Below are positions 54,114 through 63,751 of a stretch of 64,000 bases of DNA, in pieces. Under the pieces are notes generated by a model. It was not told the origin of the DNA. It saw only the letters and a program-made list of their open reading frames with translations, and made no database searches. The number at the start of each line of letters is the position of its first letter. Positions within the stretch are counted from its first letter, which is position 1. The stretch is from CAZNHL01 sp964572965 (GTDB taxonomy: Bacteria > Bacteroidota > Bacteroidia > Cytophagales > UBA9547), in NCBI GenBank assembly GCA_964572965.1, contig CAZNHL010000001.1, positions 1 to 64,000 of the forward strand, given 5' to 3'. The position numbers and the translations under genes are program-made.

Positions 54114-55718
54114 TTAGTTAAGAGGAATGTTGATAATCTTCGTACCAATATTCACATCCTCAACTACTCCTTTAAAGTTGGTACGAGTTACTTTCTTAAC
54201 ATCAACCACAATCCTGTCATTAGGATTTGCTTTAGCAGCAAAGCTTGAAAGATCTACAACACGACCTGAACCAGTTTTTGTGTCTACAGGACGCTTACCT
54301 CTTACCAAAAGAACTTCGTATTGTTTTACTTCATACTTAGCATCTTTAGGAAGGAATGCAGCGAATGATTCATCAGCTTTAGCATTCAGGATCAAAGAAC
54401 GTGGACCAGGAGAAGCAACACCGCGTTTTTCATCAACCGGAGCACCACCTACCAGACACTGAATCTCAGGTCTAGGAATGTTACGAACTTTAAATACCTG
54501 ATCACCAATATAGTTACCACCAGAAGAAACTTTAAGTGTAACTTGGTTAGAAGAAACACCAGGAACGATAGTTACAGAACCTTTAGCACCACCTGGGATG
54601 AAATCACCACCAGAAGAACCAGCGAATGAAGGCTGATAAACAGACCCTAAAGCAGGAACCTGAACGTTGATTTCGTTACCGCAACTTCTGTAAAGAGCAG
54701 ATACTGCAGCAGCCTGAACCTGAATTACTGGTTTTGCAACCATGTATTCACCTTTAGCTTTGAAAGTAGTATCCTTACCTCTGTTTGAAATCGTGATAGC
54801 GTATGCGAATGATTTCTTAACGTTACCATCCTTATCATATGCACCACCAGTTGCAGTGAATTCAACTTCACCTACACCATTCTTAACAGGTACCGGACGA
54901 CCATCGATAGTAATTTTTGGCTTCAGAGTAGAAGAAGAAGCAGCAAGGTAAAGAGATGCTTTGTACTTCGTACCAGCAGCAACTACCCTTGATTCTGCAT
55001 TATATGCAGGCTGAATTTGGTCAAACTTAATTTCCGTTGCACCAACTTCACCAGCAATATCTTTCAATGCTTCAGCTTGAACTTTCAAAATCTCAGCTTG
55101 TAAGTTACTCAATACAGCCATTGCAGCTACCATCGGAGTTTGAGCGAAGTTCAATTCGGCAAAATCTTTACCCTTTTGTTCTTTCGAAGTAATACGCTTA
55201 TCATCTCTAGCATCTTTAGCTATTGGCTCAATAGTAACACCAATAGACTTAGAGATATTTTCGCAATAAGAATTTACTCTCTTTTTAAGTTCATAAGCCT
55301 TACCGTTTTTAGAAGCACCAACCATCAAAACTTCAATTTTAGTTTCTTCTTTGGCACCTTTAAACATAGAAGTCTTATCTTCTGGATTTTCATATCCGTC
55401 AGTTTGCTTTACGATTTCCTCACGAAGACCGTTGATATAGCTAATAACAGCATCTGTTTCCTTCTGAACTTCTCTCGCCTTATCAACAACTTTAAGATCA
55501 GCAGCCTTATTACCAGCCTCAGCTACTGCTTTCTCAATACCAGAAATGGCTTTAGAAGCATTAGAAATAGAGTTGATATTAGCTAACTGTAAGCTATCGT
55601 CAAGGAATTTGAATTTCTCCATAATTGCCGAACTCACTTGGAGTGCAAGCAGAGCCAGAAGGATCAGGTACATTACACCAATCAACTTCTGACGTGGGGT
55701 TTCTTTACCACCTGCCAT
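54114..55718 (-). CDS. gldM: Type IX secretion/gliding motor protein GldM (PorM)
   Basis: At 534 residues this matches GldM. It begins with MAGGKETPRQKLIGVMYLIL and a single transmembrane helix (residues 11-33), followed by a long periplasmic part of four stacked domains. GldM and GldL form the proton-powered inner-membrane motor of the type IX system, and GldM reaches across the periplasm to GldK/GldN. The helix contains no break and the protein has the usual length. It follows gldL by 47 bases and precedes gldN by 19. A frame on the opposite strand of the N-terminal part is a shadow. Confidence 0.96.
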   Translation of the reverse strand: MAGGKETPRQKLIGVMYLILLALLALQVSSAIMEKFKFLDDSLQLANINSISNASKAISGIEKAVAEAGNKAADLKVVDKAREVQKETDAVISYINGLREEIVKQTDGYENPEDKTSMFKGAKEETKIEVLMVGASKNGKAYELKKRVNSYCENISKSIGVTIEPIAKDARDDKRITSKEQKGKDFAELNFAQTPMVAAMAVLSNLQAEILKVQAEALKDIAGEVGATEIKFDQIQPAYNAESRVVAAGTKYKASLYLAASSSTLKPKITIDGRPVPVKNGVGEVEFTATGGAYDKDGNVKKSFAYAITISNRGKDTTFKAKGEYMVAKPVIQVQAAAVSALYRSCGNEINVQVPALGSVYQPSFAGSSGGDFIPGGAKGSVTIVPGVSSNQVTLKVSSGGNYIGDQVFKVRNIPRPEIQCLVGGAPVDEKRGVASPGPRSLILNAKADESFAAFLPKDAKYEVKQYEVLLVRGKRPVDTKTGSGRVVDLSSFAAKANPNDRIVVDVKKVTRTNFKGVVEDVNIGTKIINIPLN

Positions 55719-55765
55719 AATTAATTCTTAGATTAAAAGGTTAGAAATAATTTGAAGTGGTTTGA

Positions 55766-56587
55766 TTAACCTCTCATTGCAGAAAGGATATTACCATATA
55801 CATTGTTCAATGTAGTCAAGTTTGCAGTCAAACGAGCCATTTCATTTTTGAACAAATGAGCGTCTTTAGAAGCTTCAACCATGTTTTCCATTGCAGAAGA
55901 TAAGTTACCATAGAACTTATTCATTGACTTCAAGTGGTTATTAGCATCTTGCAATTCCATTTCGTAAACTGCGTTCAATGCGCCCAAGTTTTTAGTGATA
56001 GTCTGAACTTGAGAATGGTAATCTTTAGCATCAACAGAAGCATTAGCCATAGATGACATAGCTTCAACAGTTTTAGCGTAAGATTGGTTTACTTCTGTAA
56101 TAGATTTAGAAGCAGCTTTCACGTTAGTTGCATATTCGCTAGTTGCTACAGCAGCGCTAGACAAATCATTCATTTGACCAACTGAAGTAGATAAGCTATT
56201 CAAACCAGCAGCAAATTTATTTACTGAATCCTGACTCAAACCAGCGTTATCCAACATAGAATCCAAACGCTTAGTCAAGTTACCAGCAGTTGCTTTATCT
56301 GAATCAGAGTGAGCAGCATGTGGATCAGCATCAGCAGACAATTGAGGATACACTAGAGTCCAATCCGGATCATGTGGTTGTGGAGCAAATGCAAACAAGA
56401 AGAAAAGAACTGCTTCAGCACCAAGACCTGCAATCAGGAATACAGATGCGAAAGGCCAGTGCATGATTTTAAAAAGAGCACCAACAATAGCAACAGCAGC
56501 ACCAACACCAGTGATGATTGGGGCAATGTGTGTGTAGAACTTCTCTCTAGCAGTAGGCTCGTGTAATGAACGGTAATTTGCTGACAT
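55766..56587 (-). CDS. gldL: Type IX secretion/gliding motor protein GldL (PorL)
   Basis: The 273-residue protein has two membrane helices (about 21-40 and 47-67) after a short cytoplasmic start. The second helix carries the glutamate E58 (GLGAEAVLFF), in the position of the proton-coupling glutamate of GldL. A linker rich in Asp and His (HDPDW, ADADPHAAHSDSD) leads to a cytoplasmic helical tail of about 170 residues, likely a coiled coil. Five GldL with two GldM make the rotary motor of this system. Spacing to gldK (55 bases) and gldM (47 bases) fits one transcript. Confidence 0.95.
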   Translation of the reverse strand: MSANYRSLHEPTAREKFYTHIAPIITGVGAAVAIVGALFKIMHWPFASVFLIAGLGAEAVLFFLFAFAPQPHDPDWTLVYPQLSADADPHAAHSDSDKATAGNLTKRLDSMLDNAGLSQDSVNKFAAGLNSLSTSVGQMNDLSSAAVATSEYATNVKAASKSITEVNQSYAKTVEAMSSMANASVDAKDYHSQVQTITKNLGALNAVYEMELQDANNHLKSMNKFYGNLSSAMENMVEASKDAHLFKNEMARLTANLTTLNNVYGNILSAMRG

Positions 56588-56642
56588 TGTTTAATAATTT
56601 AAAAGGTTTAACAAGTTGTTTTAAAATAGATATAGTTAAAGA

Positions 56643-57677
56643 TTAAAACTCTGCTCCAGAAGAACGACCCAAGTAAGTCATCACGCAACGGAAACCGATG
56701 TACGACTTTGTAGTATCCTGGTATTCATAAGTTCTTGTACCTGTTTCCAAGTAGTAAGCAACATCTTTCCAAGATCCTCCACGGATAACTTTTCTTGTTT
56801 CAGTATCACTCTTGTATTCAGGGTTCATATCCCAAACAACTGGCATGTAAACTTCAGAGTAAGCATCTTCACACCACTCAGAAACGTTACCAGCCATGTC
56901 ATAAAGACCGAAATCGTTAGAGAAATAAGATGCTACCGGCGATGAATACATGAAACCATCATCATAGTAGTTACCTCTACCAGGCTTGAAGTTAGCCAAC
57001 ATACAACCTTTAGAGTTACGGATATAAGGGTTACCCCAAGGATATTTACCCATATCACGTCCACCTCTTGCCGCATATTCCCACTCAGCCTCAGACGGCA
57101 AACGGAAACGAGGCATTTCAGGAAGACCCATTTGATTTACTCTCCAATCATTTAAGTAGTTAGTTCTCCATTCGCAGAACTTACGAGAAGCAAACCAGTC
57201 AACACCAACAACAGGATAGTCATCAAAAGCAGGGTGCTTATAGTAGTATTCCATCATAGGATCACCCATGTGGTGTGAAAAATCGCGCACCCAAACAGTA
57301 GTATCAGGATACAATTCAGTCATAAGATATTCTACGCCTAACTGAGAAGAGTCATTAAGCATAGCTGTCATGAATTGTCTGTATTCATTGTTTGTAATTT
57401 CTGTTTCATCCATATAGAATCCACCGATGGTAACCTGCTTGTTCATGTTAACATAAGTTGCAGGAACATCTTGATCAGCTTGACCCATGTGAAAAGTACC
57501 TGAAGGACATACTACCATTCCATAAGGAACAGTCTGTACCCAACCTTCTCTGTCTGGCACACCTACCAGCTCACCTTCCAGGCCACTACCCTTGTTGCCT
57601 CCGCAGGCTTGTGCAAGGAAAAGAGCCCCAATAGCCAGGAACTGGCATGCTCTTTTAAAGGCTTTAGTTTTAAACAT
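56643..57677 (-). CDS. gldK: Type IX secretion lipoprotein GldK (PorK)
   Basis: From the ATG at 57677 the 344-residue protein has a lipoprotein signal ending LAQAC (lipid cysteine 25), then a formylglycine-generating-enzyme-like (FGE-sulfatase) domain. The blocks ICPSG-like VVCPSGTFHMGQ, DETEITNNEYRQF, RLPSEAEWEYAARGG, MAGNVSEWCEDAY and VIRGGSWKDV are diagnostic. GldK forms the outer-membrane ring with GldN. The frame extends upstream to 57767, but that extra 30-residue extension would place the start at the promoter -33 element and put the signal peptide in mid-protein. The shorter form is therefore correct. Confidence 0.94.
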   Translation of the reverse strand: MFKTKAFKRACQFLAIGALFLAQACGGNKGSGLEGELVGVPDREGWVQTVPYGMVVCPSGTFHMGQADQDVPATYVNMNKQVTIGGFYMDETEITNNEYRQFMTAMLNDSSQLGVEYLMTELYPDTTVWVRDFSHHMGDPMMEYYYKHPAFDDYPVVGVDWFASRKFCEWRTNYLNDWRVNQMGLPEMPRFRLPSEAEWEYAARGGRDMGKYPWGNPYIRNSKGCMLANFKPGRGNYYDDGFMYSSPVASYFSNDFGLYDMAGNVSEWCEDAYSEVYMPVVWDMNPEYKSDTETRKVIRGGSWKDVAYYLETGTRTYEYQDTTKSYIGFRCVMTYLGRSSGAEF

Positions 57678-57735
57678 AACACTTGTTGTTTTAACAATCA
57701 TACACAAACTATACAATAAAACAGAAATACTGCTA

Positions 57736-57767
57736 CAAATATATGTAATATAATTCGAACTGTGCAA
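57736..57767 (-). promoter_or_regulatory. Bacteroidota-type promoter for gldKLMN
   Basis: On the minus strand, TTG (57765-57767) is followed by 21 bases and TATATTTG (57736-57743), matching TTG-N17-23-TAnnTTTG. The predicted start near 57729 leaves a leader of about 50 bases before the gldK ATG at 57677. This supports the shorter gldK start and shows gldK can be transcribed independently of porP. Confidence 0.6.
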
Positions 57768-57852
57768 TACCCCTTTTAAACAAATTTAAGTTTTTGGATA
57801 ATTTTTTTCATTTTACCGTTATTGTACAATTTTTCAGACTACCGATCTTTGA

Positions 57853-58836
57853 TTAATTAAATCTGTAGCGTGGAGTACGAATAATCGGTTTAAGCAAGTT
57901 CACTTTTGGCGGTAATACGTATGCAAGCATAAACTCGTGCGAGGTAAGAGATTTTGCTGTATTACCGATAACTGTAAGATCTAAAGCATAACCAACCTTC
58001 AAAGAGTTATCCTTTAAAAGGCTCATTCCAAGCTGAAGACCGACAGCATCTTGTAAGCGATACATAGCGCCTAACCAATATTTCTCATGAAACTTAAATG
58101 TCCCATTAATATCAAATGTGCTTGCTGCAAAGTGAAAATCTGTCTTTATCAAAGCAGTAGGAATAAACTCCACAGCATAATTAAGTCTAAATGAATAACC
58201 CAGAGTTAAATACGCGTGTTTAGATAAGGTACCCCTACCGGACAAATTGTAATCGAACTTTGGATTATTAATATTGTTGACGCCTAAACCGGCATAGAAC
58301 TTTTCAGCCTTATACCATATACCTCCATCAATATCTGGCTTCGTCTGACTGACTACACCGTCGGGGATTAAAGCATCATTTGCCTGCCCTGCTTTGTATT
58401 GCGAACCATCGAGTTTAGTATTATAGATCCCACCCCTTAAACCAATACCTAGTTTTGCATTTCCGATCTTCATAATATATGAATAGGACAAACCGGCTTT
58501 TAGATTATTAACAGGCCCATACTTGTCATTCATAACAGTAAGTCCTAAACCTCCATGAATTTTTTGAAAAGGTAATGAGGCGTTCAGGAGTTGGGAATTG
58601 GGCTGGCCTCCATTAAATGCATCTCCAGAATTGCCTGTAACCTGATAACCTACCCACTGAGTTCTGGCAATAAGACTTACTTCCGGCTGATTAGTTATTC
58701 CGGCATACGCAGGGTTAAAATAGAGATTGCTAAACATGTATTGAGAAAAATGAGCTTCCTGCTGCGCAAAGACTGCAATCGAGCTCCAAAACATGCTAAC
58801 AATAAAGAATATAGTTACCTTAAAGAAATGATTCAT
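57853..58836 (-). CDS. porP: PorP/SprF family type IX outer-membrane protein
   Basis: The 327-residue protein has a signal peptide (residues 1-24, cut near VFAQQ) and the family start QEAHFSQYMFSNLYFNPAYAGI. It then has alternating strands with aromatic residues, fitting an outer-membrane beta-barrel. The ending (LAYVLPPKVNLLKP, then RTPRYRF) is typical of PorP/SprF. These proteins link type IX components or their substrates to the outer membrane, and are needed for secretion of specific cargo. The order porP then gldK, L, M, N is that known for P. gingivalis porPKLMN. It ends 85 bases before the gldKLMN promoter region. Confidence 0.93.
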   Translation of the reverse strand: MNHFFKVTIFFIVSMFWSSIAVFAQQEAHFSQYMFSNLYFNPAYAGITNQPEVSLIARTQWVGYQVTGNSGDAFNGGQPNSQLLNASLPFQKIHGGLGLTVMNDKYGPVNNLKAGLSYSYIMKIGNAKLGIGLRGGIYNTKLDGSQYKAGQANDALIPDGVVSQTKPDIDGGIWYKAEKFYAGLGVNNINNPKFDYNLSGRGTLSKHAYLTLGYSFRLNYAVEFIPTALIKTDFHFAASTFDINGTFKFHEKYWLGAMYRLQDAVGLQLGMSLLKDNSLKVGYALDLTVIGNTAKSLTSHEFMLAYVLPPKVNLLKPIIRTPRYRFN

Positions 58837-58889
58837 AGTAAAAAGAAAACCTAATTTTGCAAAATCATTCCATTAAGGCAACTATTAAT

Positions 58890-59681
58890 TTATTTTTTGA
58901 TTTTATTGGCCTTAATAATATACTGTTCTAAAGCTCCAGTCATTGAAGGTGCATTTGGCAACGGAGCTTCTATATCCAAAATCAATGATGCGTCTTTCAC
59001 CGCCTTAGCAGTAGTTGGTCCGAAAGCAGCAATTCTAGTCTTCTCCTGAACGAAGTTCGGGAAGTTTTTGAAAAGAGAACTCACACCTGATGGGCTAAAA
59101 AACGCAATAATATCATACTTGATATCCTTCAGTTCTGACAAATCGCTTGCAACTGTTTCATAAATCACAGCCTCTGAAAATTTAAAGTCATTCTCAGCCA
59201 TAAATAATGGAATATCTTCCTTCCTTATATTTGAACAAGGGAATAAGAAAGTCTCCTCTTTATGCTTCTTTATAATTTCAATTAGATCTGCTGCAGTCTT
59301 TTGGCCTACAAAGACTTTTCTCTTTCTTACTACTATATACTTTTGTAAGTAATTAGCAGTCTGCTCAGAAATACAAAAGTATTTATAGTCTGCAGGTAAT
59401 TCCAATTTAGCTTCCTGACAGATCTTAAAGAAATGATCTACTGCATTTCTACTGGTAAAAATAACTGCTGTATGTGCAAGGATCTCTATTTTTTGCTTTC
59501 TAAACTCCTTGTAGGATAATCCCTCTACTTGGATAAACGGATAGAAATCAATTTTTAGATTGTATTTGCTGGCAAGTTGAAAATAAGGAGACTTATCATC
59601 AGCAGGTTTAGGCTGGCTTACAAGAATGCTTGTTACCTTAGTATACCTATCCTGAATGATTGTTGAATCTGAAGTACTCAT
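58890..59681 (-). CDS. hemD: Uroporphyrinogen-III synthase
   Basis: A 263-residue protein with the two-lobe HemD fold. The segments VTSILVSQPKPADDKSPYF (start), AVIFTSRNAVDHFF, IIAFFSPSGVSSLF and IAAFGPTTAKAVKDA are in the family order. HemD closes and inverts ring D of hydroxymethylbilane to give uroporphyrinogen III in haem and sirohaem synthesis. Sequence conservation in HemD is low, but the FTSRNAV and FFSPSGV blocks are convincing. It lies 53 bases upstream of porP, so it may be transcribed with the T9SS gene. The other haem enzymes are not adjacent, except hemW at the window edge. Confidence 0.88.
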   Translation of the reverse strand: MSTSDSTIIQDRYTKVTSILVSQPKPADDKSPYFQLASKYNLKIDFYPFIQVEGLSYKEFRKQKIEILAHTAVIFTSRNAVDHFFKICQEAKLELPADYKYFCISEQTANYLQKYIVVRKRKVFVGQKTAADLIEIIKKHKEETFLFPCSNIRKEDIPLFMAENDFKFSEAVIYETVASDLSELKDIKYDIIAFFSPSGVSSLFKNFPNFVQEKTRIAAFGPTTAKAVKDASLILDIEAPLPNAPSMTGALEQYIIKANKIKK

Positions 59682-59709
59682 ATAAGTGCTTTAGAATTTA
59701 AATAGATAA

Positions 59710-60870
59710 TTATAGGTTTAGGAAATAACCTACCTGAAAGTAAATTCTGTAAAAAAACATTACAGGTAGAATTTCGGTAATGCAAAGGTACGAAATTAAA
59801 TACATATTCTGAAAAGTGCTGGCCTTTTTTAACATGAATCCAATCTTTAGTATTAGCATTAACAAAAGTGCAAATGCACAATAATCAAATACAACCCGGC
59901 TAATTGAAGGTAAAACGGCAAATGGTGAAAAGAACAATAACGTCATCAGAAACATTGCCAATGAAAAAATCAGAGTTAATCGAAGAAATTCAAAGTATTG
60001 AACTTTTACTAATTTAGGAACGTCAAAAACGAATCCACAGATCTGCAAAAAAACATATTTAGCAGCATATCCCATTAACAATAAGGTACTCAGACTAAGC
60101 ACTTCCCCTATAAATGACTTTTCAATTAAAGAGGGGTTCCTATAATAGCCTGTAATAATAACCATACTCATACACACACAATTCAGTATCATATAAATGA
60201 TCTGAAATTTATCTAAGTCACTGTGAGCATTTAATTCATCCATACGTTCCCTTCCTATCAGGCTTTTCGGATTATATATGTATACAAAGGTCGTATATGA
60301 AGCATATTTTTGAAAAATATAGGCAGCACATACAAAAAGAATCATTAAGAGATAGTAACTCGAATAATTGATATTGTCTCTAGGAATAACCAAAACCTCA
60401 TTTGAATCGGCCTGTAAAGATTCGTTACCATTCAAAACATGCTTAACTGATACTATCGATGTAGATTTAAAAGGAAGAATATCTTTGGGTCCAACGAAAG
60501 TGAGTAGTACTCTTTTATCCTTCTTTACTTTATTCAGTAAATCATAAGATATTTCGTCATAACCTTCTGTAAAGTAATTTTTATATATCTTATTATCAAA
60601 AAAAACAGACAACCCTCTTGAAGCATAATATCTTACAAATAAACCTTTATACTCTAAAGGATCTATTAATAAACTAATTGTATTATGATTTTTATGGCGG
60701 CTATTTATATAGGGGACATAAGCATCATATTTTTCATCATAAACTTGCCATTGATCGCTTAATGACTTTATTGGGAAATAAACATTTTCGGCATAGGCAG
60801 TAATATTCATTAACAATGTAAAAAACACTGTTAATGTAATCACCCAATTTGTAATTAACCTACAATGCAT
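59710..60870 (-). CDS. DUF4271 family membrane protein
   Basis: The 386-residue protein starts with a signal-like helix (WVITLTVFFTLLMNITAYA) and a periplasmic portion of about 150 residues. About six to seven hydrophobic helices follow, forming the DUF4271 region. Function is unknown. In Bacteroidota, DUF4271 genes are often found next to hemD and the T9SS genes, as here, so an envelope role is plausible but unproven. Its start overlaps the end of the WecA-like gene by 11 bases, and it lies 28 bases upstream of hemD. Confidence 0.82.
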   Translation of the reverse strand: MHCRLITNWVITLTVFFTLLMNITAYAENVYFPIKSLSDQWQVYDEKYDAYVPYINSRHKNHNTISLLIDPLEYKGLFVRYYASRGLSVFFDNKIYKNYFTEGYDEISYDLLNKVKKDKRVLLTFVGPKDILPFKSTSIVSVKHVLNGNESLQADSNEVLVIPRDNINYSSYYLLMILFVCAAYIFQKYASYTTFVYIYNPKSLIGRERMDELNAHSDLDKFQIIYMILNCVCMSMVIITGYYRNPSLIEKSFIGEVLSLSTLLLMGYAAKYVFLQICGFVFDVPKLVKVQYFEFLRLTLIFSLAMFLMTLLFFSPFAVLPSISRVVFDYCAFALLLMLILKIGFMLKKASTFQNMYLISYLCITEILPVMFFYRIYFQVGYFLNL

Positions 60871-61891
60871 TTTTTCTCTTTGGTAAAACCTCCAGTAATA
60901 TCGTCAATAGCAAAGACAACACAGCTAATCCTAATACCCAAATATTGATATTAATCCACGAAAAGTAAAAGCCCAGGATCATCACCACAATGTTAAGTCC
61001 ACAAAGAATTGTAATTGTTTGGGGTTGTGAACATCCTGCATCTATCAATCGATGATGTAAATGATTCTTATCTGGAGTAAACGGAGAAATGCCTCGAAAT
61101 ATCCTTAATGCAAAAACTCTCAACGTATCAAATAAAGGGACATAAACCACCACCAATGCCAAAACACCTGTATTTATGTTTTCAACAAATTTCATCTCGA
61201 TGAGCTGTACCACCAAAACTGAAATGATAAAGCCGCATATAAGTGATCCGGAATCTCCCATAAAAACAATTGCCTTATGTACATTGTAACGGAGGAAACC
61301 CAAAATACTTCCTGCAAGACAAAATGCGACCGAAGCATAAAGGAAGGTATCACCAACTGCATAAACATGAAAGTAAACCCCTAATGATAAACTGACTATC
61401 AGTACTATTGAACCAGCCAAACCATCTAAACCGTCGATAAGATTAAATGAATTCGTAATACCGATTATTACCAGAAAAGTAAAAGCATAGCTAATTCCTT
61501 GCTCCAGTTCATTAATACCAAGGAAACCATGCAAACTGGTAATACGCACATCACCAATAAAGATAACTACCCCTGCTGCCAGTACTTGCACGAAGAATTT
61601 CTTAAAAGCAGATACTGTGACAATATCATCCTTTAATCCTATAAAGAAAATGAGAATGCAGCCGGCAAGCATTTCCTGAATGCTACGGGAAAGTGTCCCA
61701 AAGATGGTAAGCGCAGATACAAACCCTGCAAAGATCGCCAGCCCCCCTAAACGAGGTGTTAACAGTTCATGCACAGTCCGATTGTTGGGTGTATCAAGTA
61801 AGTTTTTTTTGTGAGCAACCTGAATAATTGATGGGATTGCAAATACCCCAATCAAAAATGCCCAGGAAAAACACAGAATATATTCTAGCAT
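60860..61891 (-). CDS. WecA/TagO-like undecaprenyl-phosphate sugar-1-phosphate transferase
   Basis: A 343-residue membrane protein with about ten to eleven helices. Motifs of the MraY/WecA/TagO family are present: RTVHELLTPRLGGLAIF, LKDDIVTVSAFKKF, NSFNLIDGLDGLAG, FMGDSGSLICGFI and the DKNHLHHRLID loop that sets WecA/TagO apart from MraY. It joins GlcNAc-1-phosphate, or another HexNAc-1-phosphate, to undecaprenyl phosphate, the first membrane step of O-antigen, teichoic acid or capsule assembly. It lies only about 8 kb from the glycan cluster and could start its repeat unit. Position among T9SS genes is notable. It overlaps the DUF4271 start by 11 bases. Confidence 0.9.
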   Translation of the reverse strand: MLEYILCFSWAFLIGVFAIPSIIQVAHKKNLLDTPNNRTVHELLTPRLGGLAIFAGFVSALTIFGTLSRSIQEMLAGCILIFFIGLKDDIVTVSAFKKFFVQVLAAGVVIFIGDVRITSLHGFLGINELEQGISYAFTFLVIIGITNSFNLIDGLDGLAGSIVLIVSLSLGVYFHVYAVGDTFLYASVAFCLAGSILGFLRYNVHKAIVFMGDSGSLICGFIISVLVVQLIEMKFVENINTGVLALVVVYVPLFDTLRVFALRIFRGISPFTPDKNHLHHRLIDAGCSQPQTITILCGLNIVVMILGFYFSWININIWVLGLAVLSLLLTILLEVLPKRKNAL

Positions 61892-61970
61892 TTAATCAAA
61901 TAGGGTTCTTTCTACAAATTAACACAATTGCCTTAGCATTAGCACTAAAATGATTAAGAATGTTTAAATC

Positions 61971-63721
61971 TTAAAAGCGACTTACAAAACCAAAGTGAAT
62001 TTTAGATTGAGTAAAAGTTAGTAGTTGAGTATTTGACTTCCCTAAAGCATAGATAAAATTGAAGATACCGGCCGGAGTAGTAAAGCTAATACCCGCTCCT
62101 AAACCCAAAGGATGATCTTCCTGGAATGTACTTGCAGGAAGATTAAACATATAATAGCCCTGATCTGCAAAGAGTAATAAATAGGAAGATGCATCAAAAT
62201 ATTGCCGAAACTCTATTGTACCTACTCCATATTGTTGCGCATAAAAAGCATTTTCATTGAATCCCCTTAATAGTTTCAGCCCCCCTATTCTATACAGATC
62301 ATTTATATACAAAAGATTGCCACTATTACTAAGATAACCACACCTGCCTCTTAAAAGAACCACACTTCCTTTCCCTAATCTGAAATACTCTTCCAAATCA
62401 GCCAAAATCCCATACTGAACAGTAGACAGAGGGATAGAATCATATAAAGCGTCATTTTTAATCGCCGAGTTTCTTCTAATATTCTTCTGCCCAACAGTGC
62501 CTGAAAAGGTCATACGTGTTCCTCTTTTGGGATAAAACACATCATCAAGATTGTTCCAGGCATAACCTAAGCCTAAATATTGATAATTAAAATCAGATAC
62601 AGATGGTAAACTTGTTACATTTTGATATTGAGCAGTACTTCCGATTCTGGATGTTTTAACACCTGTAAAAAATGAAAGTTTTCCCCACCTTTCAAATTTG
62701 TTGCCAATCCGATTGTCCAATTGACATTGAAGAATGTAGAATCCTGCTTCAGCAAGTTAAAGTCGGCTTTCAATTCCAGGTTCGTTCCCAAAAGATTAGG
62801 ATTGACAAAATCCAAATCCAGTTTTTGTGATTGTGTTTGAAACTTCTCCCACTCACCTTTCAGAACCTTACCTGTACCGAATAAATTATATAATGCCAGA
62901 TTAAACTGACCTGTAACCAGCAACTTTTTGTCGGTTCCGGTATTCGGGAGTAATCCTAAAATGCCATCAACCTGATTTGCCTTCTTATCTTCTACAAAAA
63001 TATTGAGATAGGCTTTCTTATCTTTAAATATCACAAAGCTTCGGCCCTTCATGTTTAAAAATGGCAATTGCCTTAGAAGTTTATCCGCATCATCCACCCT
63101 TGACTGAACAAACGGCTGCCCTTTCTGAACTCGAAGGTATTTTGTAAAAAATCGTTGTTTTGTTTTTGTTATACCATTTATAGCAATAGTATCGAAAGTA
63201 ATGTATGGCCCCTTTTCCAATTTTAGAGTTCCGTTGAACTTCCCTTGCTTTATAAGAAGGGAATCTAACCAAACCGCTGCAAATGGATAACCTTCATTTT
63301 CCAGATTTTCGATGAGCTTTTTCTCTATCCTGGCAACTTCTTCATATCTGAATGGCTTACCTGAGAAAAACCGCTCACTGTAGCCCATCTTATTTAGAGT
63401 TTGTCTATCTATATTTCCTTTCTTTAGTTTTACCCAATGGTATTTATCCCCACTATAAATATAAACCCTCCAGCCGGTAGGTGTTTTAACAACAGAATCT
63501 ATAGTTGCCTCTAAATATGAGTGCCCATGTAATGAAACTATAAGCATATTCAACTCTTTGGCCATTGTTAAAGAGTCAGCCGGCTTTTTATTGATCCTGA
63601 ACTTTGCCAACAATTCTGGTTTGTCAAGTACTAGTTCCATTACAGGAAGCTGCTTCTGTGCAAAACCTGTAACAGTCGCCAGAAAAATGAAAAACGTTAT
63701 TTTAGCTATATTTGTAAACAA
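61971..63721 (-). CDS. BamA/TamA-like outer-membrane protein, frameshifted, TTG start
   Basis: Two overlapping minus-strand frames (61971-62720 and 62615-63721) together make one protein of about 583 residues. The first part has a signal peptide (KITFFIFLATVTGFAQ) and POTRA-like repeats (YITFDTIAINGITKTKQRFF). The second has the start of a beta-barrel and ends with the terminal aromatic pattern IHFGFVSRF. The join lies in a stretch of four C on the plus strand (62683-62686; GGGG on the coding strand). One additional G would restore NLKGGGKLSFFTGVKTS in register, so a homopolymer error or a real 1-base deletion is likely. The signal peptide demands the TTG at 63721, because a TGA lies two codons upstream and no ATG precedes it. 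It probably inserts outer-membrane proteins. Confidence 0.8.
63707..63714 (+). promoter_or_regulatory. Candidate -7 box for hemW
   Basis: TATATTTG fits TAnnTTTG and would give a start near 63721, about 31 bases before the hemW ATG. No TTG occurs at the expected distance upstream, so it is a partial match. It lies inside the beginning of the divergent BamA/TamA-like gene. Confidence 0.35.
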
Positions 63722-63751
63722 GTATCAGAATATTCTACCCAAATTAATCAA

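Noticed and set aside
54127..55586. Open frames on the plus strand opposite gldM.
   Set aside because: They are antisense shadows of a long, well-conserved gene and their translations have no recognisable domains.
58852..58860. TAATTTTG box on the plus strand upstream of porP.
   Set aside because: It fits the -7 consensus but points away from porP into hemD, and no plus-strand gene follows; a chance match in A+T-rich DNA.
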